From assembly GCA_026929865.2 (NCBI GenBank), contig CM049410.1, positions 14,812,501-14,876,500 of the forward strand: 64,000 bases of DNA, written 5' to 3'. Below the pieces are notes generated by a model. That model did not search any database. It saw nothing but the letters and a program-made list of their open reading frames with translations, and was not told where the DNA came from. The position numbers and the translations under genes are program-made. Source of the stretch: Hyperoplus lanceolatus. Its lineage: Eukaryota; Chordata; Actinopteri; Uranoscopiformes; Ammodytidae. Positions within the stretch are counted from its first letter, which is position 1, and each line of letters begins with the position of its first letter. Shown here piece after piece: positions 11,375-22,500 of this stretch.

Positions 11375-11582
11375 GTCAAGCCAGCCCGCTATTCGAAAAT
11401 GTCAGTCAAGCCAGCCCGCACCTGTTAGCCAATTTAAGATAGCTAGATCGCTAGCTAAACATAGTCACCCCTCCGAAGTAACATGAACAACAGACAGCTA
11501 CTAAACTGAATTACTTCTATCAATAACATTATGACAATCAAAAGCACAGTGATAATCAACATTTAATGTCAGCATAACTTAC

Positions 11583-11760
11583 CTTACAGCAATAGCAGCC
11601 GCTTGCCAAAACTGAGATGCTGACGTGCTTTCCCACCACAGCTATGCCATCAACTCGGCGTCAAGGAGCGCTTGGTTTGAATAGTAAGCGCCTCCTGTAC
11701 GGGCGGTACTCTCACACTTCGGTTTGCAGCGTCCGCACCGGGCATGTGACTGTAAATATA
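11583..11760 (-). other. Candidate non-coding 5' exon and promoter of the chimeric gene
   Basis: On the minus strand a consensus donor (CTGTAAG/GTAAGTT) ends at 11583. Upstream lies CpG-containing DNA with a CATGTGAC E-box-like site near 11745. Splicing from here to the acceptor at 9144 would give a 5' UTR exon. This rests on splice signals only. Confidence 0.3.
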
Positions 11761-12042
11761 TTCAGGCAACCCACGGAATTGTGCTATAAGCATGGCTACA
11801 TTTTTAGCTTAGCATTAGCATCTCCGACATACTTAGAAAATGTTTTAGAAGAGGTATACTGATAAACTTTAAACTAAAACTTAAACTTTTGGAAACTTAA
11901 TATTTGACATGTGAATATATTGATTTAGAATTATGTATCATGTTTAATATTTGGTGCTGATAGTATTTATCCTGTCTTTGCAGTTAATTGGTTCAATTAG
12001 GCCTACCTTAAAATTAGCTCCTTATTAGCAGCAAAGCATTAG

Positions 12043-12106
12043 TTGCTGCTTGCACATGCGCAGTAAGGGACGTGTTGCTTCTTGCACATGCGCAGTAAGG
12101 GAAGTG
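12043..12106. repeat. 32-bp tandem duplication with NRF1-like sites
   Basis: Two copies of a 32-bp unit each contain TTGCACATGCGCAGTAAGG. GCACATGCGCA resembles the NRF1 palindrome TGCGCATGCGCA. Confidence 0.7.
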
Positions 12107-12371
12107 TGCTTAAAGTGTGTGTAACTGCTGTACCAGTCCCCGCCTCTAGTCGGTGATACTGAGTTCATTTTGCTATACACACTTATACACATTCTGTTGG
12201 TAAAAGTGCATTGTGGGGTTAACCCTGAAAACTTCACAGGGCATTATTTAGACCTTAGTTTCACATAATCAAGCATAATCCTAATGGGGTCCAGCATTTT
12301 GGACCCCACGACAATTTTGGAACCCACGACGTGACTGGGCTGTCATGGTTCGTACCCCACAATGGGATAAA

Positions 12372-12372
<1 letters not shown>

Positions 12373-12439
<67 letters not shown>
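12373..12439. repeat. (CA)n microsatellite
   Basis: About 33 uninterrupted AC dinucleotides. A shorter CA tract occurs at about 12942-12962. Confidence 0.97.
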
Positions 12440-12442
<3 letters not shown>

Positions 12443-12462
12443 TTGCATGACAAACACAATAA

Positions 12463-12799
12463 AGGTGGTCAGCAATTCTGGAGAATGCCTGTTCAGCAAA
12501 CATCTCCTCGCAATCTGCTACCTGTACATGTATAGTACAGTTTGTATACTGTGTGTGCGCGCGCTGAAAAGAAATCCAGTGTTAATACACAGCCTAGGTT
12601 AAGTAAAAAGGGTATGTTGCTAGCTATGGTGGACCCCTTTGTTTACATACCCTTGTGTACAGAGCCTAAATTGTGTATTCACACCAGATTGTTTTTCAGT
12701 GCATGCACAGTGTGGACAGGCAGCAGATCTTGAGGATATATTGACTGTGACAAAATTGATTTTGACAACAAGCATCCTACAAAAGCGCTGACTCCACCT
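12463..12799. mobile_element. Short inverted-repeat element (MITE), family A copy 1
   Basis: The left end AAGGTGGTCAGCAATTCTGG and right end GCGCTGACTCCACCT are inverted versions of each other. The interior has CCAGTGTTAATACACAGCCTA and GCTATGGTGGACCCCTTTG, shared with copies at 18172 and 58294. Non-coding. Confidence 0.7.
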
Positions 12800-13507
12800 A
12801 CCCTCTGAGAGGACTGGAGATGAAATAGGAACATCAGATATTGTTTGTATTTACATGAGTTGAGTAGTAGAGTGGTACTGTGCACAGAATATAGCAGCTG
12901 TAACACCACTTAGGAGGCAATGGATGACTGCACGATATCAATTACACACACACACACACACACGCGTGACCAGCCACGAGAGACGCTTAGTTTGTCCACT
13001 ATAGTTAGCCCACTTTAGTCTTGTTCAGAGAGAAAGATTTGCGTTTGCCCATTCCGCAGAATGCGCACATATGTTGGCCAAATTACGCACAGCGCAGGTC
13101 AACGTTTCTGTTACCCACCTCTCCAACCCTATCTTGTGTACCTCTAACCTAGTTCCAGTTCATGACCCCATGAGTTTGGCAAGCGAATTTTATCTTACAC
13201 TCTATGCTACTATGTTTAAAAGTAAACATTTTCTTTCAATTCTGAAGAAAATTAACCAAATTTCATAATCCCATATTCAAAAGCTGTATGAGGTAATCGA
13301 TGTAGGCTATTTATGATTGAACATTTAGTTAGACTGCCATAGCAGTTTCAATTGATAGTCATGTAATGTTGCTTAATGGAAATTCGTAGTCGACCTAGCC
13401 TACCTGAAATTTGGCTGTAAAACAAAAATAAATAAATGTAAAAATACAACTACAAAAGCAAAATGCCGTAGCCCTACTGAGCACTTAGTATAAATCCTGT
13501 CACTTAC

Positions 13508-13649
13508 TTGATTTGGCTCTGTGCCCAGCAGCCCTGTGTCCATCCAGCAGCGCAGCGGGAAAGATAGTTAGAAGACTTTTGGTGATTTCTTGATTGCCTG
13601 AATAAAACAGTCGAAGTCTCTTAAAAACGAACCGCTGCAACATGACCAT
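13508..13649 (-). CDS. Orphan candidate first exon
   Basis: A minus-strand ATG opens 47 codons (begins MVMLQRFVFKRLRLFYSGN) that end at a strong donor (CAA/GTAAGTG). The leader is arginine-rich and hydrophobic, like a mitochondrial presequence. Its phase would fit the weak acceptor at 9144 in front of the SET gene. I do not recognise the sequence, and it may not be a gene. Confidence 0.2.
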
Positions 13650-14393
13650 GTTCTGACGTGTGTTTGTCAGCATCTGCAGAGAAAAGTCAACGAACCCTCT
13701 TCAATCAAAACTCACGTGCCGTTCCCGTCAGATAACCTCATTCAAACAGAGACTTTAACTCCAGGGTTGCCATGCAGCAGACGCAAAAACAGATTTAGAA
13801 AATGACCCCGAATTCGGAAAATTGTGTAGGCTACTCCTGTCTGATTCCACCATTGCATTTAAGATAACAACAAAGTGAAGCTCTCTGCGTAAACTTCACC
13901 TGAGCAAATGTCTTTGGTCAAAAGACAAAAAATAAATAAAATTGATTTAGCTCAAAACCCACTGGGTGCTACACAAATTATTTCACATTTATATATTCCG
14001 CATATCCCTTTTATGTCACGTTGATATAAATACAGCATGCAGACGACACACTTTGGTAGCTTCGTTCTAAAACTTTGAAATCGCCTTGCAACATTTGGTA
14101 GGCCTATTGCCGTATTGGTATACAGACAGAGGAATCATCCAGCTGGCAATGATTAACAGCTCATGGGCGCATTAGTGTGTTGAGGGCCCTGCTCATTTTG
14201 AACAGAAGCTAAATGTTTAATCTCTATCAATTTAACCTCAGAATTCTGGTTGAGTGCTGGTAATTGTTACAATGGTTTATTAGACACACACAACATAACT
14301 CCACATTCCCGTAATTTAATACTCCATGTCTGGCTTATATCTTTGAGGGCTTATAAAGCAGGCTATGGGTTATTCTTTCTATTGGTAGCACTT
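13650..14393. other. Intergenic stretch
   Basis: AT-rich with no recognisable gene. Short open frames here look random. Confidence 0.4.
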
Positions 14394-14869
14394 TACAATA
14401 AGGTACACAAAATTGTAGTACCTACTACATAGATATGTGTTACCAACTACATAGGTTTTTTTTGGTGTGTTACCTACTACATACGTTTTTTTGTGCTACC
14501 TAACACACAGGTTTTTTTTTGTTACCTACTACAGTTTTTTTTTGTGTGCTACCTAACACATAGGTAGCACAAAAAAAACCTAACACATTGTTTTTTTTTT
14601 TGGTGTGTCACCTACTGCATAAGTTTCTTTTGGACTACCAAACACATAGTTTTTTTGTGCTTAACAGTTTTTTTTGTTGTGTTACCTACTAGGTTTTTTT
14701 TGTGTGCTACCTAACATAAGATTCACCATCCTGACTTATCTTAGGCTGCAAACCACCAAAAAAAAAAAAAAACCAAAGATTTTGGGGGGGCCCAAACAGG
14801 GGGGGGAAAGGGAAAAAAAAAAAAGAAAGAAAGGGAAGGGGGAAAAAAAAAAAAAAAAAAAAAAAAATA

Positions 14870-14908
<39 letters not shown>

Positions 14909-14948
14909 GGAGGAGGGGGGGGGAAAAAAAAAGAGGGGGGGGGGAGGG

Positions 14949-14989
<41 letters not shown>

Positions 14990-15320
14990 GTTGTTGGTGT
15001 TTTTTTCCCCCCCCCTCCCGGGGGGCCCCGATTCGCCCCCCCCCCCCCCCAAAAAAAATTCCCAAAAGGAAAGATGAGGCGCCCGCAGAAAAAGACAAGG
15101 CAAAAAAAAACCCCCCCCACCCCCCGGCGGCCGACGCCCCAACACCCACCAAAAAAAATGGTGCCCCCCCCCCCCCCAACACTACGAGGGGGATTATGGC
15201 CGGGGGTTGGTTGAGAATGAACCTATGTGTTAGGTAGCACAAAAAAACTCTATGTAGTAGGTAACACATATCTATGTAGTAGGTACTACAATTTTGTGTA
15301 CCTTATTGTAAAGTGTTACC
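14394..15320. mobile_element. Inverted-repeat (foldback) element with low-complexity core
   Basis: The left terminus GGTAGCACTTTACAATAAGG and right terminus CCTTATTGTAAAGTGTTACC are inverted. The arms carry repeated TACCTACTACATAG and CTACCTAACACATAGG motifs. The centre, about 14755-15185, is long runs of A, G and C with almost no ordinary sequence. No clean target duplication was found. Confidence 0.75.
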
Positions 15321-16069
15321 CATCTATTTAGTATCAATACAAGGTTTCCTACTCCAACAACCAAATACATACTGTGTGTTCCCCTGTAGCCCAGCAGGTT
15401 GTGCTCATATGAACCTCTAGTCTGTCAATCCGCGTACTAATACCCAGCCGTCTGAACTGAATAACTACACGCACAAGGTTAAGTTAACAGCATAACTGGA
15501 AAAGCATTAGGCGACGGTATTTTGACAGCAAGTGTCTCCAGGGAACAGCTGGGGCCATGCTTAACTATCATATTCTCCAAACTGCTGGTCAGATTGACAG
15601 CAACAGGCACTAACATTGAAGCTGAAATCCTCACTGCCCGTTCAACCTTTAAAAAAAGATGATGCAACATTTTGTGTTGAGTTTGTAAAGTTGTTTTAAT
15701 TACTCTTCCTGCGCTGATGTTTCCCCATCTTCCGCATGCGGTTTCCTCGCACAACATTTGTCTGTTTATGCTTCATATTTGTCAAGGGTTTTAGCTATAC
15801 TCAAATGTAAAATCTGCCCTGCCTTATCCATAAACTCTGTCCAGGCCCAAACACATTTGATATTTGGTTTACGTGCTCTAAAAAGATCCAATGCCAACCG
15901 AAATAATTCAGCAGTTGAAGTAGACACATATACGATAAAAAAAAAAAAAAAATTAAAGAAAAAAATCTTTGTCTTAATACAACCATTATTCTGAAAAATA
16001 ATAGGGTATTAAAATGAGTAAAAAGAGTAAAGCACAAAACCAAATACCTGAGTTTTACTAAAAAAGCAC
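15321..16069. other. Intergenic stretch downstream of xpo6
   Basis: No gene is recognised. A segment near 15380-15420 (TAGCCCAGCAGGTTGTGC) looks slightly like a tRNA-type A box, but no SINE could be delimited. A poly-A tract lies near 15940. Confidence 0.3.
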
Positions 16070-16075
16070 TTTATT
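16070..16075 (-). terminator. xpo6: xpo6 polyadenylation signal
   Basis: AATAAA on the minus strand, about 510 bases past the xpo6 stop codon. No stronger signal lies nearer. Confidence 0.5.
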
Positions 16076-16582
16076 AATCAAGCAGGTTTCTCTCTTGTTC
16101 AGAATGGAATGATATGAAAGATCTTAAGTTGAGTCCGTCTCCTTTGGAGATAAAAAGAAATAAAAATTGAAGGCAAAATGAATAAAAGCAGAACATTTTA
16201 AAAACTCAAAATGAGTCGAAAGTGCTCAGTCCCAGTCTAGCTTTGTTTGGTAGGCGTGGGAAAGAAGGCCCTGGCTCAGACTGCTCCGGGTCTGGGCAAA
16301 AGCCAACTGCAGACCAGGATTACATTTCTTGCCAAATCATCATTGGCAACGCATTTGAAGGGCGCTGCTTTAAAAAAAAAAAAAAAATGCGCCAAACTTC
16401 TACAGTAGAAATCAAACAGAAATTTCAGCAGCATCCTCAACAATACATTGTGTGTTGTTCCTTCCTATAACGTTGAATAGGTGGAGCAAACATCGATTGA
16501 AGAAGGAGTGTTGGGCAAAGTGGTCAGCACAGGCAGTCCTTGAAGATCATGTGTGGAGTGGTTCCAGCAGTCAGTCATTGTG

Positions 16583-19500
16583 CTATAGCTTGATGGTGCC
16601 AGTGGGCAAGCTACTATTACACAGTCTGTAGTAGCGAAGATCATTCACAAGCCGCTGCACGCTTTGAGTGAATGAAGGCAAGTCCTTGAGAAAGGAGAGA
16701 AATGTTTGACAACGTCATATTCATACAAACTCTATGTAACAGTTTGTTAACTTTGTCTCAATTAAATGCAAAACAAATGTTCCGATTTCAGTACTATACA
16801 GTTGAATGGAAGGAAAAACACACATAAAAAAGTGATCTTACCCGCTCAAGTTTGAAATTGCGTGCGAGAACATTTCGCTGGCTGGTGTCCACACCTTGAC
16901 AGCCATTGAGGAACTCTGGCATGAAGGCCGAGAAGAAGGCATCAAAGTCAACTGAGGCCATGTTGTAAATAGCCACAGTGATTTCCTCCTGAAGAAGGTC
17001 GTGACTTTTGTGGAGAAGGACCTGCAGCAGCACGTTGATGAAGTGCAAGAGCATCGAGGTCCGGAAAAGCTTCTAAAAGTACAATAAAAAATATAGAATG
17101 ACAACAGTGTACACATGGGTTATAAGCACACACTGTATCAAACAGATTTTGGATAAGATGACACAGGTTGTCCTAATTACAGGGGGATAAAAAAAATCAT
17201 ATTATAAAAAGTGTGGTGTGTTGGTGCTCCACTCACTATTGCTTTGACTACAAGGGACTTTGTTTTTATCTATTTAATGAGTGAGTGAGTGAGTGTGATT
17301 AAGTGCTGCCATGTGTTCTCTCTCCTCCCGATGACTAACCAGATTTTATTTTTTGATAAAGGGATACAAATGACAAAATAATCAGATTTAACAACTAAAA
17401 ATTTTGGTTAAATGTAAAACCTCATACAAAAAGGTGGCAATGAATTGGCAGCAGCTGTAACTTGTAAGACACAACATGCACATGTTTACATCTGCAGGTC
17501 CCTTCCTATAAAATGGTTAAGGTTGGCAATTGTAGAAGTGGTCTGATGATTACGCTAAAAAGGAGAGTTATCAACTCCGCTACATGACATGCTGCAACGG
17601 CTGAAAACAAAGAAGCTGCCAGAAAAGCTAAACTCACTCTGTGATACAACTTGTGCTTGCTGTTGAGCGACTCCAAATAGGCGATATTCTGCTTGAAGAT
17701 GTGGATGTCAGGCTGAAGGAAAGACTGTCCAAAAGCCTGGAAAAGAGATTTCAGGAAGTTGGAATTCATTTAACTATTGCCTTATCCATTAACTAGAAGC
17801 TATAGTCTAAAAGTATAGAACAATCCCAAAAGGTATATGATAACAACTATATATGCATACACACACACACACACACCTGCATGGCAGCTGTGAACTGGGC
17901 CTCATTTTCCATGGTATCTTCAGCAACTCCTCTTTGGACACTTGTTAAGACTGACGTTTTGAAGAAGTACCTCCAGTTTTGGTGAAGTATTTGGTATAGC
18001 AATTCAAACATCTCTGCCTTGATGTCTTGGGAAGACCGCTATTGAATATGAGAGATTCCATGTTATCAAGGAAATGACCTGACAGTTTTCCTTTTACACT
18101 TCAATAAACCAATTTGTGATGAGTGTCTCGTTTCCACTGAACAACCATTAATTGGTTTACTTAAATATAAAAAGGTGGAGTAAGTGATTTTTGAGAACAC
18201 TTGTTGTCAAAAATCACATTTTGTTTTAATCAGTGAATCTCTCCTCACGAGCCCCTTTCTGTCCGTACTGTGTGTGCATTGAAAAAGAATTCCGTTGTTA
18301 ATACATAGCCCTTAAGCCCTTTTTTCAGCGCACACAAAGAACAGACAGATTGTGAGGAGATATTCACTGATTTTTCTCAACAAGCGTTCTCCAGTATCGC
18401 TGACTCTATCTTTAACGGGAGATTAATTTAGGTGTACGAACACTTTTTGTATGATTTCCAAAAGCAGATATGACACAACAGGCATCCATCCAGATGCAAA
18501 CTGAATCAAAGCCCAGAATTAAAGTTAATTCAAAAGAGAAGTGAGCACCAACTGACCTCTGCCACAACGGGGTAAACCTGCTCCATGCATAGAGAGAGGA
18601 TGCTGGGGAGGAAAGGCTTGAAAGCTTGACCGGGCTCTTGCACCACCACCTGCAGGATTTTCAGGAACTTCTGTACCACTCTACACCCTGCACTGCCCTC
18701 TTGCAAAATACTGGCTGCCAGCTGTTCCCTATAAACCATACAAATGACATTGCGTTAATTAGTGCTAAGAGTGCCAACAGCATTTTATTTATTTTCTACC
18801 TTAAGCCATTTACATTATGGCTAAACTACAAATGGAAGTAGTAAAAGTTAATAGAAAATGTGGTTAACGTTTTTATTTTTGTACCTGGTGAACATGCTGA
18901 GGAAAGTGTGGATGATCTGGCCTGTGAAGTCCACACCCATCTGGACTCGTAATGCCTGAAACAGCGTTAGGAAGAAGGCCAACATCTCATCTGTCACATC
19001 TGGGGAAAAAGGAGAAAGGACAATTAACAAAGCTAGACTAGCATTTCTGCAGTATTTTCATACTGATCAAATTTTACTTTTTTTAGGCGGAAATTGAGCT
19101 GAGAGAAACCCACCTGGATGCTGAATAAACACTTGGAAAAGGCTGAGGGACACTTGGACAGACTCCTGAAGACTCTGGTAACAGATCTGACGGGATTTGG
19201 TGGATTCTCCAGAAATGCTGTCCACGATGTCTCTGAGCACAGGCAGGGTCTGCTGTATCACTGCTTTCACTAGAACACAGATAGGATTGTCAGAAAGCAC
19301 AGAGCAGAGAAAGGAATGGCTGTGTGTGAAAAAACCCATTATATCACTATTTAAATAAAAGAAAGAAAAACTGACTGTTATTCAGATCTGGTTGTTGTGA
19401 AGGGACGTTTACGGTTCCTCTTAAAATACGATAATCCCGAGTGAGTGCTGCCAGTAGGCTGCCGTGGTTGCTGGAGCGCGTCTGCCACTGCTGCTCGCTC

Positions 19501-22500
19501 TCTGGAAGATTGGGCCACGGGAGCAGAAGCATGTTTGACAAACCCCTACACACCAATAGGTGAGCCTGAATGGGCAGACACGTGCACACACAAACATACA
19601 CAGAGTAATTACTTCATGTATTCAAAACATTATATGGTTAACTTTTAACTCGGATCCTTTTTTTAAAATCCACATGCTCTTAATCATTATGAGAAATATA
19701 AGACTAAATATCGACATTTCCAAATGTCAGTACACCTACTTTGCTACTTTTTGACATATAATAAATCAATAATTGATAAGAGGATTGAGTCATAACATAT
19801 CATATGCAAAAATAAAGCCACAAACATGTACCTCTTGGGGAAGTCTGCGGGTCTGATTCGCTGCGGTAATGAGGTTGAAGATGTTTTGAACAGCAGGCAT
19901 AGTGACCAAGAACACAGGCCGCACTGTGGAGGTTATGGAAACCAGCAGATGGCATGCTGAGAGCAGCAACTTATCAGGTACCTGGAAATAAAGATAGCAT
20001 AGAAGTGTTGAAAGAAGAGCAATTTGGGAAATACACTCTACCCCCATTCCTCTTAACAACCCTAAACATCCCCCCCAGCTTTCAAAATTGTTGCATTTTG
20101 TAAAAGAGAACTTTAAAAACGATGAACATGTAGTCATCTAACATTGAAAAACAGCGATGCAGAAGTTGGCTCTTTTAAAACTCTTTTATTATCTTGCTGG
20201 TGTACTTTGTTTTATTTACCTAAATGGATCAGATAAATAAAGTTGAAAATAAACACAAAGAGAAGCTCCTATGAACATGGGCTAAAGGTTGTACGTGTTT
20301 GTTAATATTTTCCAAGTGATACTTCCTCCTTAACAAACCCAATGTTTTAAAATGAAACCAATTTCTGTTTTTAGATCAAGTATACACAAACTTCCCTTTC
20401 TTATATTTGAGCCTTAATCGATTTGGAAGTTTGTATGACTCCAAATAAAATATTTAAGTTGATAATAAAGCATAATTAGATCAAATACATTAATCCAGCA
20501 CTGACTTAAAAAAAGGTAATATAAGTATGATCATGGGGAAAGTTACCTTAGCTGTGATGAGTGGGCTACTGGCATCTATTGCAGATGTTATAAGACTGAT
20601 GAACTGGCTCTGGTTTTGACTGTGGACCTCGCTGTAGAACTGTGCAAGCCAATGAGAGTAGGCTTGCAAAGCCGCAAGTGCCTGCGCATGTCTGTAAAAA
20701 ACAAAACAAGACATTCACATGGTTAAAACTTGCATTTCTATACAGATTTGCTCAGACTGCTCCAAATTTGCATTTACACTGTTCCTTACAATGTTCTCAG
20801 TATATTTGTGGTAGTTTCAATGGTCTTTGTCATGTGTTTCTAAGAAGAACTAAAACATATAATTTAAATAGCATAAAGATGGGTCTGGGTTTCTATAAAG
20901 TCAGTCCCAAAGATGAAATTATTCTGTAACTTCATGACGGAAACAGTAGCTCTGATAGCTATGAACAGGAGGTGACAAACAGCAGTGTGCTAATAGCCAA
21001 GCTACTTTTTAGTGGTTTTTGAGGCAAACACCATTGTGTTCACACACACCCAGTTCCTCAATTATCTTGTCAGTGACGCTGCACAAATGATGACAGTTAA
21101 GTCTTCTTATTTGTAACAGAATTTTCTATTGAAAAAAAATTGTTCTCATACAAATAGCATGACAGCCATGTTAGGTTTGCTTTAAAACATGTGATACTCA
21201 CACATCAGTGAGGTCTGGCTTGAGCACAGAAGGCACAGCGGTCTCCAGGTCATAAAGGCTGGTCTGAGACCCGTAGCAAGTCACTTCAACCAACCTTGAA
21301 AAGAAACACATTATGATGAGGTTTGCTCTATGAATAGAAAGATGTACAGTCGACCAGATAATCGACCACCAACTATAACTTTTACTGATGCATGAAAAAT
21401 AACCTCATAATATAAAAAGGCACAAGAATAAGTTTTACATTTTTTCAAAGAGTATTTAAACACTGACCTCTCCACCACTGCCAGGGCATCACTGAAACGT
21501 GCAGCAAAGATTTCCCCAATGAAATACTCTGCTAAGCGTCCAACAGCTTGAAGAAGGGAGCTGAGGTCCCTGAGTGAACAGTGGAGTCGACGACAGTCAT
21601 TCTCTGCAGAGATATTAAGCCTCCGACCTGAAAAATGTCATAACAATTAGTCCAAACATTTTACTATATTGAATTAGTCATTAATACCCAATGTGACTGC
21701 AACTCAAGACAAAAGACAGAAAGTGAAGCAAGAAAAAAAAAGTACAGTAAAAGGAAAGGTTACTTACTTGTACCAGAGGTGACAATAAACTGCCGCAAAC
21801 CCATGTATACGTCCAAGTTTTCTTGGAGGAGTGGAAACTTGAGAGAAAAAAAGGAGGGTATAACACTAAATATTTTTTTTAATGATACAATCCATAGCTA
21901 TGTGAAAATAATTCAGTTTTCTTTGAATATTTTTAATTTTTCTTAATTATTAGTTAGACAGGTCACTGAACACATACAGACAAGTGAAGTGCACAATACT
22001 GAATTGAAAGGCAAAGAAGAAATAAAGACGAAGAAGAACACAGTATCATAACCTCAGAACCAGACATAATCTATCTGGAGGAACCGGTTCCAAAAAGGAA
22101 CCAATTCACATTTAGTTACATTTTCACTTTTATGAACTAAAATATAATAAATAAAAGTATCATGGTGCATTTCTTTAGACACAGCATTTAAAAGAACAAA
22201 TTGCCCGTCTCCTGATATGTGCCCTGTTCTAGGCTGACATGTTGCAGACATCTAAACCAAACGAAAACATTAATACAAAACACACTACCTTAGAAAAAGT
22301 TTTATAGTTTTGCTAGTCTCATTCTCATTAATTTATTCTTTATTTCTAACAGAATTCTCTAGTAAAAACAAAGTGAAACAAATGATTGTAAATTTCATGT
22401 CAAATGTGTACATGAGTTGACACAAGGTGCATCCCCCTAATTCTGCCTTAGCACTCGAGTTAAAGTTCACTGTTAATGGGACATACACATGGATGGAATG

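Noticed and set aside
12261-12602. Open frames of repeated Cys-Val or Thr-His
   Set aside because: Translation of the (CA)n microsatellite.
14674-15269. Long lysine/glycine-rich and phenylalanine-rich open frames on both strands
   Set aside because: They are translations of homopolymer runs at 14755-15185, not proteins.
15380-15440. tRNA-like A-box sequence
   Set aside because: No matching B box or cloverleaf and no SINE boundary.
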